Shown here piece after piece: positions 35,412 to 42,789 of a stretch of 49,399 bases of DNA. A program made the translations under genes and the position numbers. Position 1 is the stretch's first letter, and each line of letters starts with the position of its first letter. The notes beneath the pieces are model-generated. The model ran no database searches and was not told where the DNA came from. It was given only the letters and a program-made list of their open reading frames with translations. Source of the stretch: Polaribacter sp. (lineage in GTDB: Bacteria; Bacteroidota; Bacteroidia; Flavobacteriales; Flavobacteriaceae); the NCBI GenBank assembly GCA_029245785.1, contig JAQWOR010000022.1, forward strand, positions 1 to 49,399, given 5' to 3'.

Positions 35412-35452
35412 ATCACAATTTTAAAAGATTGTGATGTTAAAAAGCAAAGATA
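35412..35452 (-). promoter_or_regulatory. asnS promoter and leader inverted repeat
   Basis: The minus strand has TATCTTTG (35452 to 35445), a perfect -7 element. Just downstream, in the early leader, ATCACAAT and ATTGTGAT form an 8-bp inverted repeat (35412-35419 and 35428-35435), suitable for a small hairpin or a regulator site. The rest of the 218-nt gap 35374-35591 shows nothing else clear. Confidence 0.5.
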
Positions 35453-35591
35453 CTTTATTCCACTTACTTAAGCAATGCTAGCTAAAGAAGATAAGAAGCT
35501 TTTTATCCAGAAAAAACACGAAGTGTCAGTTTTTTAAAAACAGGTGTATATAAAAGCAGTATAAGATGTGGTTTTATGTATGTGTAATTGA

Positions 35592-37973
35592 TTAAGTAGT
35601 TTCTTGTGTTTTTTCTTCCTTTGGTGGTAAAATCCTAAATGTAGGTTCTTTAATTACTTTTTTGTTTGCAATTTTACGTTCAAAGCTAATAAGCAAAGAA
35701 GGGAGTAGAATTAGATTAGAAATCATTGCAAATAGTAAGGTTATTGAAACCAGCCCTCCTAAAGCAATAGTGCCTCCAAAGCTAGATATGGTAAAGACTA
35801 AAAAGCCAAAAAACAATACAATAGAAGTGTAGAACATGCTCACGCCAGTTTCGCGCAAAGCACTATACACTGATTTTCTGATTTTCCAATTATTAGATTG
35901 GAGCTCTTGCCGGTATTTTGCTAAAAAGTGAATGGTGTCATCTACTGAAATTCCAAAGGCAATACTAAACACTAAAATCGTTGAAGGTTTTATGGGAATT
36001 CCTAAGAAACCCATCAGTCCGGCAGTTAATAATAGTGGTAAAATATTTGGAAGTAATGATATTAAGATCATTTGAAAAGAGCGAAACATCCACGCCATAA
36101 ATAAGGAGATGAGTAAAATTGCTAAAGACAATGAAAAGACCAAATTGTTAATTAAATAATTGGTTCCTTTTATAAAAACCAATGCTTTTCCGGTAAAAGA
36201 AACCGTGTATTTTTCTGCTGGAAACTCTTTGTCTACCACTGCTTTTAATCGACCTAAAATCAGCTCCATTTTATCAGTTCCAATATCTTTCATAAAGGTA
36301 GTGATTCTTGCATAACGCCCCGTTGAATCTACAAAGTTGTTGAGCATGTCAGCATTGTTTGTCGAGTTTTTTGTATATGAAAAAATATGGGCTTGCTCTT
36401 GCGATGTGGGCAATTGGTAGTATTTTGGATTGCCTTTGTAAAAGGCTTGTTTGCTATATTTTACCAAGTTGGTTACAGAAACGGGTTTTGAAAGTTCTGG
36501 AAAAGAAGCAATAGCTTCATTGATTTTTTCCATCTTTTTTAGTGTAGCTAATTTCATAACACCTTTTTCTTTTTTAGTGTCAATTAAAATTTCTAACGGC
36601 ATAATTCCGCCAAATTCTGTTTCAAAAAATTTAATGTCCTTATAAAACTGCATGCTCTTAGGCATGTCTTCAATCAAACTTCCAGAAACTTTAATTTGAT
36701 ACATGCCAACAATTCCTAAAATAATAATCACTACCGTTGTAATATAGACCGTAATACGGTTGTTACGCACCATATGCTCCATCCAATTAACCACATTATC
36801 AATCCATTTTTTTTCTAAATGATTCAAGTGCTTTTTCTTTGGAAGCGGCATAAAACTATAGATAATAGGAATGATTAATAATGCCAAAATAAAGATGCTA
36901 ATAATATTGATAGAAGCCAAAACGCCAAATTCACGGAGTAATTGACTCTTCACAAAAATAAAGGTTGCAAAGCCAGAAGCGGTGGTAATATTGGTCATTA
37001 ATGTAGCATTCCCTACTTTAGAAATTACACGTTGTAAAGACTTTGCTTGATTGCCATGTGTTTTAACTTCTTGTTGGTATTTGTTAATTAAGAAAACGGC
37101 GTTCGGAACGCCAATGACAATAATTAATGGAGGGATTAAAGCTGTTAAAACGGTAATTTCAAAACCGAATAAACCGATAAACCCAAAGGCCCAAACCACA
37201 CCAATTAAAACAACTAAAAGGGTAATAAATGTAGCTCGAAAAGAGCGAAAGAAAAAGAAGAAGATAACTGCTGTTACCAGCAGAGCGCCTACAACAAATA
37301 GCGCAATTTCATCGACAATGTTTTGAGAGTTTACAGTTCTGATATAGGGCATTCCCGAAACTCGGACATTTAGATTTGTGTCTTTTTTAAATTGTTTTAT
37401 GATTGGTATTAAGGTGTTGTAAACAAAATCTTTCCGAACAGGGGTGTTTACAATATTTTTTTTAATATAAATGGCAGTTTGTACAGTTCCAGTTTCTTTA
37501 TTGTACAGTAAGTTGTCATAAAAAGGCAATTTTTCAAAAAGTTGTTTTTTAATTGCTATAACTTCTTTTTCTGTTGTAGGGGTTTTGCTTAGTAAAGGTT
37601 CAAGGATAAATCTACGTTGCTTTCTGTCTTTTTTCAGTTGTTGAACATCAGCAATAGAAATTGTAAATTCTACTTCATCAATAGAGTCAAAAGCCTTTGC
37701 TAATTGATTCCAGGCATTAAATTTTGTAGGTGTAAATAATGTGGAATCTTTTACGCCAAGAAGAATTAAGTTTCCTTCTTCTCCGAAAATTTTTAAAAAT
37801 TGATTGTATTGGACATTTGCTTCATGATCTTCAGGCAATAAATTAGCCTCTGTATATGAAAATTTCATGTGCTTCATTTGTAGGGATAAAAAAACAGTAA
37901 CCCCTGCAATTAAAAGAAGAACAATGTATCTATTTCTTAAGATTAATCCAGCAATTTTGGTCCAGAAATTCAT
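35592..37973 (-). CDS. MMPL/RND-family exporter (HAE3-like)
   Basis: A 793-residue inner-membrane protein with two repeats, each one TM, a large periplasmic loop and five TM helices. Landmarks are the N-terminal TM (VLLLIAGVTVFLSLQ), GVPNAVFLINKYQQE in the first half and the second-half motif GISVDDTIHFLAKYRQE with an Asp pair in TM10. This architecture fits the HAE3/MMPL class, which exports lipids or hopanoids in some bacteria. There is no adaptor or TolC-like neighbour, as is normal for the class. The substrate is unknown. Transcribed alone. Confidence 0.9.
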   Translation of the reverse strand: MNFWTKIAGLILRNRYIVLLLIAGVTVFLSLQMKHMKFSYTEANLLPEDHEANVQYNQFLKIFGEEGNLILLGVKDSTLFTPTKFNAWNQLAKAFDSIDEVEFTISIADVQQLKKDRKQRRFILEPLLSKTPTTEKEVIAIKKQLFEKLPFYDNLLYNKETGTVQTAIYIKKNIVNTPVRKDFVYNTLIPIIKQFKKDTNLNVRVSGMPYIRTVNSQNIVDEIALFVVGALLVTAVIFFFFFRSFRATFITLLVVLIGVVWAFGFIGLFGFEITVLTALIPPLIIVIGVPNAVFLINKYQQEVKTHGNQAKSLQRVISKVGNATLMTNITTASGFATFIFVKSQLLREFGVLASINIISIFILALLIIPIIYSFMPLPKKKHLNHLEKKWIDNVVNWMEHMVRNNRITVYITTVVIIILGIVGMYQIKVSGSLIEDMPKSMQFYKDIKFFETEFGGIMPLEILIDTKKEKGVMKLATLKKMEKINEAIASFPELSKPVSVTNLVKYSKQAFYKGNPKYYQLPTSQEQAHIFSYTKNSTNNADMLNNFVDSTGRYARITTFMKDIGTDKMELILGRLKAVVDKEFPAEKYTVSFTGKALVFIKGTNYLINNLVFSLSLAILLISLFMAWMFRSFQMILISLLPNILPLLLTAGLMGFLGIPIKPSTILVFSIAFGISVDDTIHFLAKYRQELQSNNWKIRKSVYSALRETGVSMFYTSIVLFFGFLVFTISSFGGTIALGGLVSITLLFAMISNLILLPSLLISFERKIANKKVIKEPTFRILPPKEEKTQETT

Positions 37974-38020
37974 TCTATTTTTTTTACAAATGTAATAAAT
38001 GTTTGGTATAAATTATTCAT

Positions 38021-38054
38021 AAAAAAAGAGCGTTTGTAAAACGCTCTTTTTTTT
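38021..38054 (-). terminator. Terminator of the pyrH-frr operon
   Basis: AAAAAAAGAGCGTTT / AAACGCTCTTTTTTT stem with a 3-nt loop, 24 nt past the frr stop, with a T-run on the minus strand (also on the plus strand). Confidence 0.92.
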
Positions 38055-38077
38055 ATAATTTATAAATAAGGTGGTTT

Positions 38078-38632
38078 TTACACCGTCATTATTTCTTTTT
38101 CTTTGGCAGAAAGCAATTGTTCTATTTCTTTTACAAAAGTGTCTGTTAGAACTTGCACATCTCCTTCCGAATTTTTTTTAAGGTCGTCAGAGATGTCCAC
38201 TTTTTTGATGTCGTTATTTGCCTCTTTACGCGCATTTCGAATACCAACTTTAGCGTGTTCGCCTTCTGCTTTTGCTTGTTTAGCCAGTCCAATACGTCTT
38301 TCTTCAGTTAATGGAGGAACATTGATAATAATGTTTTCTCCATTGTTCATGGGGTTAAATCCAATGTTGGCAATCATAATTGCTTTTTCAATTTCTTGCA
38401 ACATGTTTTTTTCCCAAGGCTGAACGGTAATGGTTCTTGCATCAGGAGTATTGATGTTTGCTATTTGACTCAATGGTGTTTGGGCCCCATAATAATCAAC
38501 TTGAATTCCGGCTAACATTGCAGGAGTTGCTCTACCGGCTCTAATGTTTCTTAATTCTTTAATCAAATGCTTAATGGCATTTTGCATTTGCTCTTTAGAA
38601 GCGTCTATAATAAATTCAATTTCTTCGTTCAT
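38078..38632 (-). CDS. frr: Ribosome recycling factor
   Basis: Splits the post-termination ribosome with EF-G. The 184 residues form the classical three-helix bundle plus small domain: MQNAIKHLIKELRNIRAGRATPAML at the start, IQVDYYGAQTPLSQIANI, and TEERRIGLAKQAKAEGEHAKVGIRNARKEAN. Normal length. Located 25 nt downstream of pyrH, as in many bacteria. Confidence 0.97.
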   Translation of the reverse strand: MNEEIEFIIDASKEQMQNAIKHLIKELRNIRAGRATPAMLAGIQVDYYGAQTPLSQIANINTPDARTITVQPWEKNMLQEIEKAIMIANIGFNPMNNGENIIINVPPLTEERRIGLAKQAKAEGEHAKVGIRNARKEANNDIKKVDISDDLKKNSEGDVQVLTDTFVKEIEQLLSAKEKEIMTV

Positions 38633-38657
38633 TAGATAAAATGTTTTTGCCGTTGAT

Positions 38658-39368
38658 TTATTTGTCGTTTACAATGGTTCCGATTTTTTCTCCAGAAATT
38701 AATTTCATGAAGTTTCCTTCCTTGTTCATGTCAAAAACAATAATCGGTAATTTATTTTCTTCGCTTAATGTAAAAGCGGTCATGTCCATTACTCTTAGGT
38801 CTTTGGCAATGGCTTCTTTAAAGGTAATGTTTTCAAATTTTTTGGCGTCTTTGTTTTTTTCAGGATCAGAATTGTAAATTCCATCTACACGTTTTCCTTT
38901 TAAAATAGCGTCTGCGTTGATTTCAATGGCTCTTAAAACTGCAGCGGTATCTGTTGTAAAATAAGGGTTTCCAGTACCTCCACCAAAAATAACAACCCTT
39001 CCTTTTTCTAAATGACGAATGGCACGTCTTTTAATATAAGGTTCAGCAATTTCTTTGATCTCGATAGCAGTTTGTAAACGGGTGTAGATATTTTCTGCTT
39101 CTAAAGCACTTTGCAGCGCCAATCCATTAATACAAGTGGCAAGCATTCCCATGTGGTCTCCTTGAACTCGATCCATTCCATTACTGGCACCAGCAACACC
39201 TCTGAAAATATTTCCACCACCAATTACAATGGCAATTTCTATTCCTTTGTTTACAACTTGTTTTATTTCTTGTGCGTATTTTGACAAGCGTTTAGGGTCA
39301 ATTCCGTACGCTCTATCGCCCATCAATGCTTCTCCGCTTAATTTTAAAAGAACTCTTTTGTATTGCAT
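38658..39368 (-). CDS. pyrH: UMP kinase
   Basis: Phosphorylates UMP to UDP. The 236-residue amino-acid-kinase fold shows [13 protein letters not shown] at the start, the glycine loop GGGNIFRG, the substrate segment [36 protein letters not shown] and the ATP-binding [14 protein letters not shown]. The family is regulated by GTP and UTP as a hexamer. It heads the pyrH-frr operon. Confidence 0.97.
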   Translation of the reverse strand: MQYKRVLLKLSGEALMGDRAYGIDPKRLSKYAQEIKQVVNKGIEIAIVIGGGNIFRGVAGASNGMDRVQGDHMGMLATCINGLALQSALEAENIYTRLQTAIEIKEIAEPYIKRRAIRHLEKGRVVIFGGGTGNPYFTTDTAAVLRAIEINADAILKGKRVDGIYNSDPEKNKDAKKFENITFKEAIAKDLRVMDMTAFTLSEENKLPIIVFDMNKEGNFMKLISGEKIGTIVNDK

Positions 39369-39387
39369 AGTTTTGTTGAAAGTTTTA

Positions 39388-39395
39388 CAAATATA
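39388..39395 (-). promoter_or_regulatory. -7 promoter element of pyrH
   Basis: The minus strand reads TATATTTG, 19 nt before the pyrH ATG. No clean -33 element was identified. Confidence 0.5.
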
Positions 39396-39443
39396 AGAAA
39401 TTCAAATGAAGCTAGAGTCTTGATATTTGGATTCTTATTAACT

Positions 39444-39475
39444 AAAAAAACCATCCGAATTCGGATGGTTTTTTA
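39444..39475 (-). terminator. Terminator after tsf
   Basis: The palindrome AACCATCCGAATTCGGATGGTT with flanking A and T runs, 21 nt past the tsf stop, ends the rplM-rpsI-rpsB-tsf transcript. Confidence 0.9.
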
Positions 39476-39495
39476 ACGGAGTTTTTTTAAAGAGA

Positions 39496-40461
39496 TTATC
39501 CTAGAGTAACTCTTTTAAAGTTACTTATAGTGACATCTCCATAGGTCTTTACATAATCTGCTACACGTTGTTTTTCATCTTTGATGAATTTTTGGTCTAA
39601 CAAACATTGTTCTTGATCTAAGGTTGTGTTGTCTGAAATAAAACGTTCCATTTTCCCTGGAAGAATTCTATCCCAAATTTGTTCAGGTTTGCCTTCGGCT
39701 TTTAATTCTGCTTTGGCAGCTTCTTCAGCACTTGCTATAACAGCGTCAGATAATTGTGACATTGAAATAAATTGAGGTACATTTTTAAGGGTTTTTCCTA
39801 ATCTACCTAATTCAATATTGTCTTTTTCAATAACAGCAATTCTTGCTTCTGTTTCAGAGGCAACAAAACTTGGGTCGAAATCATTATAAGACAAAGTTGT
39901 AGCGCCCATAGATGCAGCTTGCATAGCAAGGTCTTTTGTAAGCACATCTGCTTTGTCAACAGCAGCAGACAATCCAACAATTGCCGCAATTTTTCCAATA
40001 TGAGTATAAGAACCTATGTAGGCCGCTTCAACTCTTTCGAATGCAGTAATGTCTAATTTTTCGCCAATCACACCAGTTTGCTCAACCAATTTATCGGCAA
40101 CAGTCATTCCGTTAAAGTCTGCTTGTAAGAAAGACTCTTTGTTGGTGTGGTTTATTGCGATGTCTACAAATTGGGTGGCTAATTCTTTAAAAGAATCATT
40201 TTTACCAACAAAATCAGTTTCACATGCCAAAACGATGGCAACGCCTACTGTTTTCTCGGTATTAATTTTTGTAATTGCAAGGCCTTCAGTAGACTCTCTG
40301 TCTGCTCTTTTGGCGGCAACTTTCTGACCTTTTTTACGTAAAACTTCAATTGCTTTGTCGAAATTTCCTTCTGCTTCAACCAATGCATTTTTACAATCCA
40401 TCATTCCAGCACCAGTTGCTTCTCTTAAATTTTTTACGTCTCCAGCGGTTATTTTAACCAT
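39496..40461 (-). CDS. tsf: Elongation factor Ts
   Basis: Nucleotide exchange factor for EF-Tu. The 321 residues include the N-terminal UBA-like domain with the signature VKNLREATGAGMMDCKNAL, the TDFVGKNDSF motif of the core (Asp-Phe that contact EF-Tu), and a dimerisation-type second half that makes it longer than E. coli EF-Ts (283). Located 77 nt after rpsB, with an RNA hairpin in the gap. Confidence 0.97.
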   Translation of the reverse strand: MVKITAGDVKNLREATGAGMMDCKNALVEAEGNFDKAIEVLRKKGQKVAAKRADRESTEGLAITKINTEKTVGVAIVLACETDFVGKNDSFKELATQFVDIAINHTNKESFLQADFNGMTVADKLVEQTGVIGEKLDITAFERVEAAYIGSYTHIGKIAAIVGLSAAVDKADVLTKDLAMQAASMGATTLSYNDFDPSFVASETEARIAVIEKDNIELGRLGKTLKNVPQFISMSQLSDAVIASAEEAAKAELKAEGKPEQIWDRILPGKMERFISDNTTLDQEQCLLDQKFIKDEKQRVADYVKTYGDVTISNFKRVTLG

Positions 40462-40485
40462 GTCACTTATTATTTTGTATAGAGA

Positions 40486-40517
40486 TATTTCTGATTTGAT
40501 TGTGCAAACCAGAAATA
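40486..40517 (-). promoter_or_regulatory. RNA hairpin between rpsB and tsf
   Basis: TATTTCTG / CAGAAATA (8 bp) plus an inner TTTG / CAAA separated by one A-C mismatch form a long hairpin with a 6-nt loop in the 77-nt gap. There is no T-run, so it is not a terminator; it may modulate tsf expression relative to rpsB. Confidence 0.55.
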
Positions 40518-40538
40518 CATCTACGTATTATACATTAA

Positions 40539-41531
40539 TTATTTAGCTTCTTTAGTAGTAGCTGTTTTTGTTTTGGTAGCTGCTTTTGGCTTTGCTTCAG
40601 CTTTTGTAGCTTTGGCTTTTGTAGCTGCTTTTTTTACCGTTTTTTTAGCTTCAGCTTTCGGTGCTTCCGTTTCGGCTTCAGCTTTTACTTCAGCTTTTGC
40701 TTTAGGAGCTGCTTTTTTTGCTGCTTTTTTTGCTTCAGCTTTCGGAGCTTTAGTTTCTGCCTTTACTTCAGTTTTCTCTTCAGCTTTCTTTTCGGCTTTT
40801 TTATCAGCTTTCGAAGCTTCTGTAGTTGCTTTTTCTTTGCCAGCTTTTCTTTCTGCTAAACCATTTGCAATGGCATCAGTAATAAACCCTAAAACCTTTT
40901 CGATAGATTTAGAAGCGTCATCATTTGCAGGAATTACAAAATCAATCGGTCTTGGATCAGAATTTGTATCTACTAATGCAAAAATAGGAATGTTTAATTT
41001 TTGAGCTTCAGCAACAGCAATATGCTCTTTCTTTATGTCAACTACAAATATTGCACCAGGTAAACGAGTCATGTCAGTAATAGAACCTAAATTCTTTTCT
41101 AACTTTTCTCTCTGACGGTTGATTTGTAATTTCTCTCTTTTAGACAATGCGTCAAAAGATCCATCTAACTTCATTCTGTCAATAGCTGACATTTTTTTAA
41201 CCGCTTTTCTGATAGTTACAAAGTTGGTTAGCATTCCGCCAGGCCATCTTTCTGTAATAAAAGGCATGTTAATAGCTGTTGCTTTTTCAGCAACAATGTC
41301 TTTTGCTTGTTTTTTAGTAGCAACAAATAAAATCTTTCTGCCAGAGTTTGCTATTTTTTCTAAAGCAGCAGCAGATTCTTCTATTTTTGCAACAGTTTTA
41401 TACAAATCGATGATGTGAACACCGTTACGTTCTGTATAAATGTATGGAGCCATATTTGGGTTCCACTTTCTAGTTAGGTGACCAAAGTGTACACCGTTGT
41501 CTAATAATTCTTTAATGTCAATGTTTGCCAT
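40539..41531 (-). CDS. rpsB: 30S ribosomal protein S2 with a 100-residue Ala/Lys-rich tail
   Basis: Small-subunit protein that binds at the head-body junction near S1. Residues 1-230 are a normal S2 (NGVHFGHLTRKWNP, WPGGMLTNF, LPGAIFVVDIKKEHIAVAEA, DTNSDP). Residues 231-330 are a low-complexity tail of Lys, Ala, Glu and Thr with repeated KAEAKK/AAKKA/KAEVKAE units, like a histone H1 tail. Tails of this type occur on S2 in other Flavobacteriia; this one is long. Upstream lie 157 nt with several hairpins. Confidence 0.96.
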   Translation of the reverse strand: MANIDIKELLDNGVHFGHLTRKWNPNMAPYIYTERNGVHIIDLYKTVAKIEESAAALEKIANSGRKILFVATKKQAKDIVAEKATAINMPFITERWPGGMLTNFVTIRKAVKKMSAIDRMKLDGSFDALSKREKLQINRQREKLEKNLGSITDMTRLPGAIFVVDIKKEHIAVAEAQKLNIPIFALVDTNSDPRPIDFVIPANDDASKSIEKVLGFITDAIANGLAERKAGKEKATTEASKADKKAEKKAEEKTEVKAETKAPKAEAKKAAKKAAPKAKAEVKAEAETEAPKAEAKKTVKKAATKAKATKAEAKPKAATKTKTATTKEAK

Positions 41532-41556
41532 TTTGTTTACTTTCTTTTAATGTAGC

Positions 41557-41689
41557 AATAGGCAAGTAGTCTGTTACGAGTCTTACCTATTTAGATGCTA
41601 AACTGTTATTTTTAATTTATAAATTAACAATTCTACTAGTTGTTGCCTGTTGAATAAATACCTCAACAGATACTGAAAAAACCCAGTAT
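41557..41689 (-). promoter_or_regulatory. Structured RNA leader of rpsB (rpsI-rpsB gap)
   Basis: In transcript order the gap holds adjacent hairpins ATACTG/CAGTAT (41684-41689 with 41670-41675) and CTGTTGA/TCAACAG (41663-41669 with 41647-41653), then a 16-nt palindrome TTAATTTATAAATTAA (41612-41627). A 10-bp stem with one G-U pair follows, AATAGGTAAG (41591-41582) with CTTGCCTATT (41566-41557) and a 15-nt loop, 25 nt before the rpsB start. No terminator run is present. A ribosomal-protein autoregulatory leader is the natural reading, but that is inference. Confidence 0.55.
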
Positions 41690-42075
41690 TAACGTTTAGA
41701 GAATTGGAATTTTTTACGTGCTTTTTTCTGACCAAATTTCTTTCTTTCTACCATTCTTGGATCTCTTGTTAATAATCCTTCAGGTTTTAAAATCAATCTG
41801 TGTTCTTCATTGATAGATACTAAAGCTCTAGTAATTGCTAAACGAATTGCTTCTGCTTGACCAGTAACTCCACCTCCAAAAACAGTTACTTTAATATCAT
41901 AAGATGCTAAGTTGTCTGTTAATTGAAGCGGTTGTTGTACTTTGTATCGTAATGTTGGAGTTGTGAAATAATTTTCAAACGCTCTTTTGTTGATTGTAAT
42001 GTTACCTTTACCTCCTGTAAGATAAATACGAGCAACAGCTGTTTTTCTTCTACCTATTTTGTGTACAGTATCCAT
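41689..42075 (-). CDS. rpsI: 30S ribosomal protein S9
   Basis: A 128-residue S9 with the conserved start HKIGRRKTAVARIYLTGGKG, GGVTGQAEAIRLAITRAL, and the C-terminal tail ARKKFQFSKR whose last Arg touches the P-site tRNA. Its ATG overlaps the rplM stop (TAATG), so translation is coupled. Confidence 0.98.
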   Translation of the reverse strand: MDTVHKIGRRKTAVARIYLTGGKGNITINKRAFENYFTTPTLRYKVQQPLQLTDNLASYDIKVTVFGGGVTGQAEAIRLAITRALVSINEEHRLILKPEGLLTRDPRMVERKKFGQKKARKKFQFSKR

Positions 42076-42530
42076 TAATTAATCTCGTTAAGGTTAATAG
42101 CTTTTGGGTTTTGAGCAGTTTGTTGGTGCTCACCTCCAGCATATACATATAAATTTCTAAAAAGTGCGCTACCCAATTTGTTTTTAGGTAACATTCCTTT
42201 TACTGCTTTTTCGATTAACCTTGTTGGGTCTTTCTCAAACATTTCTGTTGCAGTAAGTGATCTTTGACCTCCTGGATATCCTGTGTGACGGATGTAAGAT
42301 TTCTCTGTCCACTTTTTTCCAGTTAATACAATTTTCTCTGCGTTAATTACAACAACATTATCTCCACAATCTACGTGAGGAGTATAATTTGTCTTGTGTT
42401 TACCTCTAATTAATATCGCTATTTTAGAAGCAAGACGACCCAAAGTTTGTCCGTCCGCATCAACAACCAACCACTCTTTATTTGTGGTATTTTTGTTTGC
42501 TGATACTGTTTTGTAACTTAATGTGTTCAT
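42075..42530 (-). CDS. rplM: 50S ribosomal protein L13
   Basis: A 151-residue L13: WLVVDADGQTLGRLASKIA at the start, RGKHKTNYTPHVDCGDNVVVINAEKI, and the LPKNKLGSALFRNLYVYAG segment. First gene of the rplM-rpsI-rpsB-tsf cluster, with a good promoter upstream at 42584-42614. Confidence 0.98.
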   Translation of the reverse strand: MNTLSYKTVSANKNTTNKEWLVVDADGQTLGRLASKIAILIRGKHKTNYTPHVDCGDNVVVINAEKIVLTGKKWTEKSYIRHTGYPGGQRSLTATEMFEKDPTRLIEKAVKGMLPKNKLGSALFRNLYVYAGGEHQQTAQNPKAINLNEIN

Positions 42531-42583
42531 ACACGATTAGTTTTTGTCAATTAATAAATGAATTTTTCCTTAAAAAAGGTCTG

Positions 42584-42614
42584 CAAAGATACAACTAAAT
42601 ATCAAACCGGCAAA
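42584..42614 (-). promoter_or_regulatory. Promoter of the rplM operon
   Basis: The minus strand has TTTG (42614 to 42611), 19 bp, TATCTTTG (42591 to 42584): a perfect Bacteroidota promoter with a leader of about 50 nt before rplM. The rest of the 259-nt divergent gap 42531-42789 shows no gene. Confidence 0.75.
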
Positions 42615-42789
42615 TAGGGAATGGACTTATTTTAAGGATTGATTGTTAAAGAGATGTCTTAAAGAATTAACAAATAATTAAGAGGCTAGTGTATTAGTTT
42701 TGATGTTTGTAACATTTATAAAAAAGAAGCGTCTTTATTCTAAGAAATAACTCTTAAAAAAAAAAGAAACGACCGAAATTATCTAAGAA

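Noticed and set aside
40573..41004. 143-codon hydrophobic frame opposite rpsB
   Set aside because: It mirrors the Ala/Lys repeat tail of S2 read backwards; the repeats explain the long open frame.
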